DNA of 64,000 nt from G963663365 sp963663365 (GTDB lineage: Bacteria; Hinthialibacterota; Hinthialibacteria; Hinthialibacterales; G963663365): positions 124,001-188,000 of the forward strand of contig CAXXIH010000004.1 in assembly GCA_963663365.2 (NCBI GenBank), in the 5' to 3' direction. Below the pieces are notes generated by a model. That model had not been told where the DNA came from. It did not search any database and saw nothing but the letters and a program-made list of their open reading frames with translations. Shown one piece after another: positions 53,024 to 61,144 of the stretch (the first letter of the stretch is position 1; every line of letters starts with the position of its first letter). The translations under genes and the position numbers were made by a program.

Positions 53024-53859
53024 CAGAATCCATGGCGCACCCAAGCACGCATAATGACCGGCCACCGGTATCCGACATTCCCTTTTTTGTCGGTCTGGGG
53101 GCAATTGGGGGAACCTATATTCTCTTGATTGTCTCTATGATTGTGGCTGAAGCCGCGTACACATCGCCCAGCCATATCTTGCACGCACTGGCGGATCCGG
53201 AAATACGTTATGCAATCCGCTTGAGTTTGATTTCCTGCACGCTCACCGCAATCTTCTCGCTGTGGGTATCCGTTCCAATCGGGTACCTGATGTCCCGTTA
53301 TGACTTCCCCGGGAAATTAATACTCGATGCAATTCTCGACATCCCCATCGCGCTGCCGCCCTTGGTAATTGGTTTGTGCCTCTTAATTCTGTTTCAAACT
53401 GCAGTCGGGCAATGGATTGAGAGTTATGTTGTTTTTACGTATGCCATCCCCGGGGTCATTCTGGCTCAATTCAGCGTTGCCTGCGCATTTGCTGTCCGGA
53501 CCATGCGCGCCACCTTTGTGCAGATCAATCCCCGGCAGGAGCAAGTTGCGCTGACGCTTGGTTGCAGCCGCAATCAAGCCTTCTGGCTGGTAGTCCTTCC
53601 GGAAGCCCGCCGGGGAATGCTGACCGCGGCCATGTTGGCCTGGGCGCGTTCGTTGGGTGAATTCGGGCCGATTCTTATCTTTTGCGGCTCAACCCGGGGC
53701 CATACGGAGGTCTTACCCACCACCGTATTCCTGGAATTCAGCGTCGGCGATTTAGAAACCGCCGTGGCCGTTTCACTGCTTATGATTGTGGCTTCCATTT
53801 TTGTTTTGGTTGCCGTGCGTTTTTGGGGTGATGACCGCGCCGCGAAGGGAGCCGTGTAA
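53020..53859 (+). CDS. modB: Molybdate/tungstate ABC transporter permease
   Basis: The protein has 279 aa from MTESMAHP at 53020, overlapping the modA stop (ATGA). About six membrane segments. The permease loop is EQVALTLGCSRNQAFWLVVLPEARRGMLTAAMLAWARSLGEFGPI, where LGEFGP is the usual ModB/WtpB/TupB ending. YLMSRYDFPGKLILDAILDIPIALPPLVIGL is also typical. An N-terminal ~25-residue extension is hydrophilic. Operon position: binding protein, permease, ATPase in order. Confidence 0.93.
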   Translation: MTESMAHPSTHNDRPPVSDIPFFVGLGAIGGTYILLIVSMIVAEAAYTSPSHILHALADPEIRYAIRLSLISCTLTAIFSLWVSVPIGYLMSRYDFPGKLILDAILDIPIALPPLVIGLCLLILFQTAVGQWIESYVVFTYAIPGVILAQFSVACAFAVRTMRATFVQINPRQEQVALTLGCSRNQAFWLVVLPEARRGMLTAAMLAWARSLGEFGPILIFCGSTRGHTEVLPTTVFLEFSVGDLETAVAVSLLMIVASIFVLVAVRFWGDDRAAKGAV

Positions 53860-53861
53860 TC

Positions 53862-54584
53862 ATGATCTCTCTTCACGATCTATCGGTCAGTGCCGGTGAC
53901 TTCCATCTAAAAAATATCAATCTCGAAATTCAGACAGGCGAATATTGTGTCTTGATGGGTAAAACCGGTTGTGGAAAAACGACCATTCTGGAAACTGTCT
54001 GCGGTCTAAAATCACCTCAAGCAGGAATCGTAAAATTGATGGGGCGGGATGTAACCTATCAAAAGCCAGCCATGCGCGGCATCGGTTATGTACCGCAAGA
54101 TGGTGCTCTTTTTTCGACAATGACTATTCGTCACCACCTCGGCTTTGCACTTGCCATTAGAAAACGCCCTGAACGTGAAATTGAGGCGCGTGTTGATGAA
54201 TTGGCAAAACTGCTGGGAATCGAGCATCTGCTTTCCCGTAGACCTTTCGGATTGAGTGGAGGTGAACGTCAGCGCGTTGCACTGGGACGGGCGCTGGCTT
54301 GCCGTCCCGATGTGCTTTGCCTGGATGAACCCTTAAGCGCCCTCGATGAAGATACACATGATGAGATGTGCGATTTGCTGAAATCGGTCTGCAAACATCA
54401 CCGGGTCACAACACTGCATGTAACGCATAGTCTTCGCGAAGCCCGATTGCTGGCGGACCGCATCCTCCGTATGGAAAACGGGAACGTTGTTACACATACA
54501 ATCAGCGAGTTGGATGAAGAAATGCTGGAGCACTGCACAAGAGAAGGGGCAAAACCATCGACCGCCAATCGTACTGCCCCATGA
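53862..54584 (+). CDS. modC: Molybdate/tungstate ABC transporter ATPase
   Basis: The protein has 240 aa, starting 2 nt after modB. Walker A GKTGCGKTT at about 33-41, signature LSGGERQRVALGRAL, Walker B VLCLDEPLSALD and switch His in LHVTHSLREA. The C-terminal MOP (oxyanion-sensing) domain of classic E. coli ModC (~110 aa) is absent, as in WtpC/TupC-like short ATPases. It energises the transporter with the two upstream genes. The MoaD-like gene follows 46 bp later. Confidence 0.92.
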   Translation: MISLHDLSVSAGDFHLKNINLEIQTGEYCVLMGKTGCGKTTILETVCGLKSPQAGIVKLMGRDVTYQKPAMRGIGYVPQDGALFSTMTIRHHLGFALAIRKRPEREIEARVDELAKLLGIEHLLSRRPFGLSGGERQRVALGRALACRPDVLCLDEPLSALDEDTHDEMCDLLKSVCKHHRVTTLHVTHSLREARLLADRILRMENGNVVTHTISELDEEMLEHCTREGAKPSTANRTAP

Positions 54585-54630
54585 TAGCCTGCGCGCTATT
54601 TTCCCGGCATAATCCGCTCAGAGGCTGCCT

Positions 54631-54909
54631 ATGAAAATCACGCTCGAATACTCGACTCAAATCCAGCAAAAAGCCGGGAAACCGGCACCCACGCTTGAGT
54701 TAGAAGCCCCCTGCACCATCCAGGAACTGGTCAAAGAGATTGCCGCCGGGGCAGGTCCCGATTTGCAGGCGTTTTTATTCGATACGGAAGGGAATTTGCA
54801 GCCAACGATTTTGCTGTCCATCAATGACGAACAAGTCTCATGGGAAACTCCTGTGATGCTACAGGACGGTGATAGCATTGGGCTTTTATCACCTATTGCC
54901 GGCGGTTAA
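54631..54909 (+). CDS. moaD: MoaD/ThiS-like sulfur-carrier protein
   Basis: The protein has 92 aa. Beta-grasp fold ending in the required Gly-Gly (LLSPIAGG). LQDGDSIGLLSPIAGG is the standard C-terminus of MoaD/ThiS proteins, whose terminal glycine is adenylated and thiocarboxylated. The MoeB/ThiF-like E1 gene follows 67 bp downstream, the expected partner. Coupling to a Mo/W transporter points to pterin cofactor synthesis over thiamine or cysteine use, an inference. Confidence 0.88.
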   Translation: MKITLEYSTQIQQKAGKPAPTLELEAPCTIQELVKEIAAGAGPDLQAFLFDTEGNLQPTILLSINDEQVSWETPVMLQDGDSIGLLSPIAGG

Positions 54910-54976
54910 AGGGGATTACTACCGGCCGGCCGGTGGGGGCAAACACAATCATTCGGCGTCTTAGGAATGAGGAACC

Positions 54977-55720
54977 ATGCCTTTAACTGAAGAAGAACGC
55001 AAAACATACGAATGGCAGATGTGGGTTTCCGATTTCGGTGAATCGGGACAAGAAAAACTTAAGAACGCCTCAGTTTTGGTTTCGAGGGCCGGGGGACTAG
55101 GCAGTGTCGTGGCTTACGAACTGGCGGCGGCCGGTATCGGGCGGTTAGTTTTGGCCCATGGCGGAAATGTAAAACACAGTGACCTTAACCGGCAGTTGCT
55201 TATGACTCATGACTGGCTGGGAAAGCCGCGGGTGCAATCCGCGGTACGCCGCTTGCGCGAATTAAATCCACATATCACGGTTGAAGGTATCCCCGAAAAC
55301 ATCAGTTTGGAGAATGTTGAAAATATTGTGTCCACCGTTGATGTAATTGTGGACTGTGCGCCGCTCTTTGAAGAGCGATTCGCCATGAACCACGCGGCAC
55401 TGCAACAAAATAAACCGATGATTGAATGTGCGATGTACGATCTCGAGGCACAAATCACGACGATCCTGCCGGGCCGAACCCCTTGTTTGCGTTGCCTCTA
55501 TCCGGAAAAGCCGTCTGCCTGGAAACGCGAATTTCCAGTCTTTGGGGCCGTATCAGGCACAGTCGGTTGCTTGGGAGCCATGGAGGTTATCAAAGTGATC
55601 GCCGGATTCGGTGAACCGCTGGCGGGACGCCTGCATACCTATAATCTGCGCAATAGCACTTTCCGGACACTTAAGATCAAACGAAATCCCAAATGCCCGG
55701 AATGTGCATCGATATCATAA
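54977..55720 (+). CDS. moeB: MoeB/ThiF-family E1-like adenylyltransferase
   Basis: The protein has 247 aa. Nucleotide loop VLVSRAGGLGSVVAYELAAAGIG, where Arg37 replaces the first Gly of G-x-G-G-x-G; HSDLNRQLL supplies the catalytic Arg. Zinc tetrad C170/C173 (CLRC) and C240/C243 (CPEC). At the position of the catalytic Cys of E1-type thioester enzymes the sequence reads EFPVFGAVSGTVG, with no Cys, consistent with MoeB-type adenylation only. Activates the C-terminal Gly of the adjacent MoaD-like protein. The S/A-R-x-G-G variant occurs in a subgroup of ThiF-like enzymes. A sulfurtransferase partner is not encoded nearby. Confidence 0.85.
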   Translation: MPLTEEERKTYEWQMWVSDFGESGQEKLKNASVLVSRAGGLGSVVAYELAAAGIGRLVLAHGGNVKHSDLNRQLLMTHDWLGKPRVQSAVRRLRELNPHITVEGIPENISLENVENIVSTVDVIVDCAPLFEERFAMNHAALQQNKPMIECAMYDLEAQITTILPGRTPCLRCLYPEKPSAWKREFPVFGAVSGTVGCLGAMEVIKVIAGFGEPLAGRLHTYNLRNSTFRTLKIKRNPKCPECASIS

Positions 55721-55783
55721 TGTTTGCAGATCAGCATATTTGTAAATCACATGAATTGACTTGCATAACAAAGGAGTAAAAAC

Positions 55784-56182
55784 ATGGCGGGCGAATTTTC
55801 GGCCAATATGATCTTTTTCTATTTAGGGCTGGGCCTTCTGGCCGGGATTGTAAGCGCCACATTTGGAGTAGGCAGCGGAATTATTGTCGTCCCTGCCCTC
55901 ACGATCATTGCCGGCTTGACACAAAAAGAGGCACAGGGGATCGCCTTGGTGGTCATGGTGCCGATGGCTCTGATTGGGGCGCTACGCTATCACTTCAATC
56001 CGGATATACATCTTGATTTCCGCATTGCCCTGATTATGGCTGTCACCGTGGTTGTGGGCGTCAATATCGGCGCCAATATTGTCGGCGCAGTTTCCAATCG
56101 CCAACTTCAATTTGGATTTGCGTGCTTCTTAATTATTGTGGCTATTCGTATGGTTATATCGGCCCTAAAAACCACTGTTTGA
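55784..56182 (+). CDS. Half-size TauE/SafE-type membrane protein
   Basis: The protein has 132 aa, all hydrophobic: four predicted membrane segments. ATFGVGSGIIVVPALTIIAGLTQKEAQGIALVVMVPMALIGALRY matches one TauE/SafE repeat (the G-x-G-G-G/S and P segment). Canonical sulfite/sulfoacetate exporters have two such repeats (~250 aa); this is one, so it would need to dimerise. Anion export next to a sulfur-carrier operon is suggestive but unproven. Gap of 63 bp after the E1-like gene. Confidence 0.75.
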   Translation: MAGEFSANMIFFYLGLGLLAGIVSATFGVGSGIIVVPALTIIAGLTQKEAQGIALVVMVPMALIGALRYHFNPDIHLDFRIALIMAVTVVVGVNIGANIVGAVSNRQLQFGFACFLIIVAIRMVISALKTTV

Positions 56183-56300
56183 GCCAAATCAGATGCCTTC
56201 TCTTCCAGAAGCCGTGAATATCTCCATAATTGCGGTCGGTGGCAGGCTTAACAATTGTCTCCGGATTCACAACAGCAATTGGGCTGAGGAAAAATCAAAG

Positions 56301-57590
56301 ATGACACGATCTCAGAAATCGCGGCTGCAAATACTGACATGTTTGGCAGCTTTAATATGCTTTACTGCTTCTCCTATTTATGCCTGCCGGTACAGCGTAA
56401 GAGATGTTGGATTTGTCGATTTCGGTTCCAATAAATACAGATTTTATGGATTTGTAAACAACGACACTCCCACCGATATTGCAGAGCGTTTGGAGCAGAT
56501 CGCCTTCGCCACCTACTTGGACGCGAATGTCTATGCCGAAATTATCAACATCGACAAAGAAACCGAGCATCCGGCGCTAGCCTATTTTCATAAACACGAT
56601 ACAACCCATTTTCCTACGGCCATGATGGTCTCTCCGGACGAGCGCACGATTCCGCTTGCATTTGAAGGCGAAGGCGAGGAATTAAAAGAAGCCGTCTGGG
56701 ATACGATCCAAAGCACGGTTATTTCCCCTAAAAGAGAGACGATGCTCGATAAAATCATCGAGGCTTATTGCGTTGTTGTTTTTGTTGAAGGAAATGATGA
56801 AACTCTAAATCAAAGCGCAAAACATGAGATCGAAGTAAGTATTCAAGGTATAATTGACCGCTCGCCGCTTATGGATAAGCCTGTCGATGTTCCACCGCAG
56901 TTGGTCGTCATTTCAAAAGACCAGCAGAAAGATGAACAAGTTCTGCTTTGGAGCCTCGGTCTTTCAAACCTCGAACCGGAAGAGCCGTGCGCAGCCATTG
57001 TCTATGGACGGATGCGGCGGATCGGCAATCTGCTGGCCGGAGATATGATTACCGAGCGCAACTTGCTCAATATCATGGGCACCATCGGCCAATCCTGTGA
57101 ATGCGGTTTGGACCGGGAATGGATGATGGGCACGCTATTGCCGGTCACGTGGGACAGCGCTCAACAGGAACAGAGTGTTAAAATCCTGCAATTCGATGCC
57201 GAAAGCCCCATGGTAAAAGCCGAAATCAGCCAAATCTTGTCGATCAATGCCGGGCGCAGACAGGGAGCCGGTATCGGCAGCATTGACGACCTTTTGATTG
57301 GCTATAGCGAGACAACACTGGAATTCGGCAATGAAGATGCGAACAGCGGTAGTGCTGAGGGGCAAACGGCTGAAGTACAAACCGGCCAAGAGGCAAATTC
57401 CTCCTCAATCAATGCTCCTGATTTAGAGAAAGCAACACCTCAGGCTGTTCAACAGCCTTTAAGTGAGCCTGTCACCGGAACCCCATCGTCACCTTTCACC
57501 TTGGTATTCTTTGGTCTTGGCGCTATAGGTTTACTAGTCATTGCAGGCGGTTTATTTATTGTACTCCGCGCCAAGGGTGGAAACGCATGA
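56301..57590 (+). CDS. Exported protein with thioredoxin-like region and C-terminal membrane anchor
   Basis: The protein has 429 aa from MTRSQKSRLQI at 56301 (GAGGA 10 nt upstream; longer frame discarded). Signal peptide 1-27 ending IYA-CRYSVRDVGFVDFG; the Cys after the cleavage site could be a lipoprotein Cys, though IYAC is a weak lipobox. Residues ~45-125 look like a thioredoxin-type fold without a CxxC (ANVYAEIINIDKETEHPALAYFHK, then HFPTAMMVSPDERTIPL with a cis-Pro-like site). A Ser/Gln/Glu-rich linker (~355-395) leads to a TM helix (LVFFGLGAIGLLVIAGGLFIVL) at ~400-422. Its stop overlaps the permease start (ATGA), so it is a partner of that ABC system. Confidence 0.6.
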   Translation: MTRSQKSRLQILTCLAALICFTASPIYACRYSVRDVGFVDFGSNKYRFYGFVNNDTPTDIAERLEQIAFATYLDANVYAEIINIDKETEHPALAYFHKHDTTHFPTAMMVSPDERTIPLAFEGEGEELKEAVWDTIQSTVISPKRETMLDKIIEAYCVVVFVEGNDETLNQSAKHEIEVSIQGIIDRSPLMDKPVDVPPQLVVISKDQQKDEQVLLWSLGLSNLEPEEPCAAIVYGRMRRIGNLLAGDMITERNLLNIMGTIGQSCECGLDREWMMGTLLPVTWDSAQQEQSVKILQFDAESPMVKAEISQILSINAGRRQGAGIGSIDDLLIGYSETTLEFGNEDANSGSAEGQTAEVQTGQEANSSSINAPDLEKATPQAVQQPLSEPVTGTPSSPFTLVFFGLGAIGLLVIAGGLFIVLRAKGGNA

Positions 57591-58741
57591 ACACAGTCCA
57601 TCTGATCGTTAAAGAACTTCTGCACCGGAAGTTGAATTTCTTTCTGAGTGTTTTGGCGATAGTCACGGCGGTGGCATTATTTGTTTCCTTCTATACGACA
57701 GGTGTGGCCTCTTTTAATGAGACCAAACGCCTCATGCGTAACCTGGGCTACAACCTGCGTATCGTACCCAGTGAAACCGATATGCTGAAATTCTACGCTC
57801 GGGGCTACTCTGACCTGACCTTTCCGGAGGAGTATGTCCAGATTTTTGCCGACCAAAAGGGACTTTCTTATGCGCACCTTTTGGCGACTCTGCACGGCAA
57901 AATTGAGTGGCGGGGTTCGGAAGCCATTTTGACCGGAATGGCGACCAATGAAGTCGCGCCACCGGACAGGAAAAAACCGAACATGCACTGGTCGATCAAA
58001 TCCGGCAATGCGATCATCGGCCACGCATTAGCTGAGTCGTTCGGTATCAAGAAAAACGACACGATCCAAATCCTCGGACAGGATTTCCATGTTGAAAACA
58101 CGCTGTCGCAGATGGGCACCAATGACGATATTCGCATTTATGCCAATCTTGCGGATGTTCAAAAAGTCCTGAACAAAGAAAACCAGATCAACGAAATCCA
58201 GGCGCTCGATTGCCTTTGTATTGTGGATGGCACTGACCCGATGACGGTCCTGCAAACGGAACTCGACCGCCTCATGCCGGGCCAGCTCACGGTTGTGCGG
58301 GCGCGGAATATTGCCGAAGCACGCGAAGAACAACGCCAGGTTGTCTATAAAACAGTGGCTCTAATCGTTCCTTTTATTGTGATTGTGTGCGCGGTGTGGG
58401 TCGGAGCGCTGGCTATGATGAACACCCGCGACCGTCAGCAGGAAATCGGGATACTACGAGCTCTGGGTTACGGCTCAGGAAAGATTACAGCCTTGTTTAT
58501 GGGAAAGGCGATCATCATCGGGATTTTGGGCGCGATCATAGGATTCTTTATCGGAACCGAAATCGCGCTCCACTTTGGACCCGGCATATTTAAATTGACG
58601 GCAAAACAAAGTCTAAAACCGGTTTATAGCCTTTTGCTTTTATCACTCATTTTTGCACCGGCATTTGCGGCGATCTCCTGTTTTATCCCAGCGATGGTCG
58701 CCGTGACACACGATCCGGCCGAGACACTTCGCGAAGACTAA
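57587..58741 (+). CDS. MacB/FtsX-type ABC transporter permease
   Basis: The protein has 384 aa; start overlaps the previous stop. TM1 about 17-40 (LNFFLSVLAIVTAVALFVSFYTT), a large periplasmic domain (~45-255, MacB-PCD type), and the FtsX domain with three TMs from about 263 (MNTRDRQQEIGILRALGYGSGKITALFMGKAIIIGILGAIIGF, the family coupling motif). Unlike LolC/E or MacB it is ~380 aa. Such permeases do not import; they extract lipoproteins, export peptides or transmit force to periplasmic enzymes. Partner ATPase is 10 bp downstream. Confidence 0.88.
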   Translation: MNTVHLIVKELLHRKLNFFLSVLAIVTAVALFVSFYTTGVASFNETKRLMRNLGYNLRIVPSETDMLKFYARGYSDLTFPEEYVQIFADQKGLSYAHLLATLHGKIEWRGSEAILTGMATNEVAPPDRKKPNMHWSIKSGNAIIGHALAESFGIKKNDTIQILGQDFHVENTLSQMGTNDDIRIYANLADVQKVLNKENQINEIQALDCLCIVDGTDPMTVLQTELDRLMPGQLTVVRARNIAEAREEQRQVVYKTVALIVPFIVIVCAVWVGALAMMNTRDRQQEIGILRALGYGSGKITALFMGKAIIIGILGAIIGFFIGTEIALHFGPGIFKLTAKQSLKPVYSLLLLSLIFAPAFAAISCFIPAMVAVTHDPAETLRED

Positions 58742-58751
58742 TAGGCGTATC

Positions 58752-59420
58752 ATGATCCGCTTGGAAAATGTGACAAAGACATACGCAACGAAAAACGGAG
58801 ATGTGCACGCCCTTGGCGGAATCGATCTTCAAGTACAACCGGAAGAATTCTTGGTCGTGCGGGGACCAAGCGGAAGCGGTAAAACCACGCTGCTTATGGC
58901 AATTGGATCCATGTTGCGGCCTAGCCAGGGTAAAGTCATCATCCGTGACACCGACATTTACTCGCTCAGTTCCAAGGAGCGAGCGTCATTCCGCGCTCAA
59001 AATATCGGATTTGTTTTTCAGATGTTTCATTTGGTTCCCTATTTGAGCGTGATTGAAAACGTGCTTTTGGCCGGAGGCGTAGCGGGAGGACATTCATCCC
59101 GCGATGAGGCCCGCGCAATTTTGGACCGGCTCGGACTCACGCATCGCGAAACCCACACACCGGCGGCACTTAGTGCAGGAGAACGCCAAAGAACCGCGTT
59201 GGCGCGTGCGCTGCTCAACAAGCCGCAGATCATTCTCGCCGATGAGCCCACCGGCAATCTCGATCCCGACAACGCCCAGGAAGTGATCCGTCATTTGGAT
59301 GAGTTTCGCCGCCAAGGCGGAGCGGTCATCGTTGTCACCCATGGCTCGATGGCCGATTCTGTAGCAAGCCGCACTGTTTTGCTCGATAACGGCAAGATTT
59401 CCAATACAGTACAGCACTGA
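58752..59420 (+). CDS. LolD/MacB-type ABC ATPase
   Basis: The protein has 222 aa. Walker A GPSGSGKTT at about 38-46, Q-loop FVFQMFHLVPYLSVIENV (typical of the LolD/FtsE/MacB group), signature LSAGERQRTALARAL (A for the usual G), Walker B IILADEPTGNLD and H-loop VVVTHGS. Powers the FtsX-type permease just upstream. The next gene begins 200 bp downstream, so it may be in the same transcript or have its own promoter. Confidence 0.93.
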   Translation: MIRLENVTKTYATKNGDVHALGGIDLQVQPEEFLVVRGPSGSGKTTLLMAIGSMLRPSQGKVIIRDTDIYSLSSKERASFRAQNIGFVFQMFHLVPYLSVIENVLLAGGVAGGHSSRDEARAILDRLGLTHRETHTPAALSAGERQRTALARALLNKPQIILADEPTGNLDPDNAQEVIRHLDEFRRQGGAVIVVTHGSMADSVASRTVLLDNGKISNTVQH

Positions 59421-59620
59421 CATCTGACTACGGGCATGACCCTTCTCATATTCTTCTACAATTTCCCAAATCAAATTCCGGAATCATTTAGGGAATTACT
59501 CTTGACCGCAAATTGACTTGAGAAAAATGGCATTTCGCAATCCCAAAACGACGGTGGATAACCTTCACTTGAACCCCTGCAATGGGGTAACATAAGAAAA
59601 ATAATTCTAGAGGAACAGCA

Positions 59621-61090
59621 ATGGCAATACAGAAAATTCAACACGGACACCGGCGTGTCTGCGTAATATGGATTCCGGTGCTTTGCTTAGCGGTCCTAAG
59701 TAGCGTAAGTCTTTTCTCTTCAAAGGCTTACGCTGACGATTGGCCGACCTACAGAAACGACATCACCCGCAGTGGCGTTAGTACCGATGTTGTCGCGCCG
59801 CCGCTCACAAGTGCCTGGACTTATAGTTCGCCCTACCCGCCTCAACCGGCCTGGCCCGGTCCGGCCCGCCGTGATGGATGGCACAAGACCGAAAACCTCA
59901 AGGCGCGCGTCATTTTCGATTGGGCCTTTCATGTGGTCTCAGACGAGAAATCGGTCTATTTCGGCTCATCGGTTGACGATCAAATCTATTGTCTGGATGC
60001 CAAATCCGGAGATGTAAAATGGACCTACTTCACGGAGGGTCCGATCCGTTTGGCCCCCATGATCTATCAAGGCAAAGTCTATGTGGGCGGCGATGATGGC
60101 TATGTCTATTGCCTGAATGCCGAAGACGGTTCTTTGATCTGGAAATTCCATGCCGCTCCCAAGGATTACCGGGTAGCCGGAAATGAGCGCATCGTATCGG
60201 TATGGCCCATTCGTACGGGAATCCTTGTCGATAAAGACATCGCTTATTTTTGTTCAGGGATTTTTGCCAATGAGGGAGTCCAGGCCTTTGCATTGAACGC
60301 TCTGGATGGGACCGTGATCTGGAAACAAGAGATCACCAATATCCTGCCCCAAGGGTATCTTCTGGCTTCCGACACAAAACTCTACGCGCCCGGCGGGAAT
60401 GGCCCTCCGGCGGTATTGGATCGCAAAAGCGGTGAACTTTTGCGTTCATTGGGAGGATCCGGCGGAACCTTCTGCCTGCTGACTGAAGATGCGCTTTTCT
60501 ACGGTCCCGGAAAAACCGGAACCCTCGACGTTTTTGAAACCTCGCAGAACGATCAAAACGATCAACTTACTACATTTGACGGAAACACCATGATCGTCAC
60601 GCCGGGAAAGGCGTTCCTGCATACCGATACGCAACTTAGCGCAGTTGATCTCAAACGCGATATGCAGCTTCTACGTGAGCGCAAGGTCTTGTCCGATAAA
60701 CAAGACAAGATCAAAAAAGAATTCGAAACCTTTATTAAAGAAAATAAGGAAAACGTCACCAGTGAAAAGGCAAAAGAACTCCGCGCGCAAATCGAAGACT
60801 TAAGTGTGCAAATCGGGAAGATCGAGCAAGAACGTAAAACCTGTCTGGCTTGGACACATCCTTGCAGCTATCCCTACTCGCTGGTTGTGGCTGGAAATGT
60901 TCTATACGCCGGTGGAAAAAACCAAATAGCCGCCATCGACATGGAGAGCGGTGAGATCGTCTGGACAGGAAAAGTCAACGGACGCGCATTGGACCTGGCG
61001 CTCGCCGGAGGCAAATTGCTGGCCAGCACCGATAAAGGAACCATTCATTGTTTTCAGCCTCAGAAATTGTCGTTAAACATCGGCGAATAA
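59621..61090 (+). CDS. Exported PQQ-type beta-propeller with inserted coiled coil
   Basis: The protein has 489 aa, with GAGG upstream of the ATG. Signal peptide 1-38 (KAYA-D). PQQ-like blades: DDWPTYRNDITRSGV, VYFGSSVDDQIYCLDAKSGDVKWTY, VYVGGDDGYVYCLNAEDGSLIWKF, AFALNALDGTVIWKQ, PPAVLDRKSGELLRSL, IAAIDMESGEIVWTGKVNG. Between blades, about residues 345-408, sits a long coiled coil (DMQLLRERKVLSDKQDKIKKEFETFIKEN and following). No quinone-dehydrogenase catalytic residues were recognised; a binding scaffold is likely. Its start is 200 bp after the ABC ATPase and it precedes the methyltransferase-propeller gene. Confidence 0.8.
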   Translation: MAIQKIQHGHRRVCVIWIPVLCLAVLSSVSLFSSKAYADDWPTYRNDITRSGVSTDVVAPPLTSAWTYSSPYPPQPAWPGPARRDGWHKTENLKARVIFDWAFHVVSDEKSVYFGSSVDDQIYCLDAKSGDVKWTYFTEGPIRLAPMIYQGKVYVGGDDGYVYCLNAEDGSLIWKFHAAPKDYRVAGNERIVSVWPIRTGILVDKDIAYFCSGIFANEGVQAFALNALDGTVIWKQEITNILPQGYLLASDTKLYAPGGNGPPAVLDRKSGELLRSLGGSGGTFCLLTEDALFYGPGKTGTLDVFETSQNDQNDQLTTFDGNTMIVTPGKAFLHTDTQLSAVDLKRDMQLLRERKVLSDKQDKIKKEFETFIKENKENVTSEKAKELRAQIEDLSVQIGKIEQERKTCLAWTHPCSYPYSLVVAGNVLYAGGKNQIAAIDMESGEIVWTGKVNGRALDLALAGGKLLASTDKGTIHCFQPQKLSLNIGE

Positions 61091-61144
61091 ACGGCGGGAA
61101 CAATCGCAGCCTGAAAACGGGAGCGCTTAAGGAGTAAACAACAA

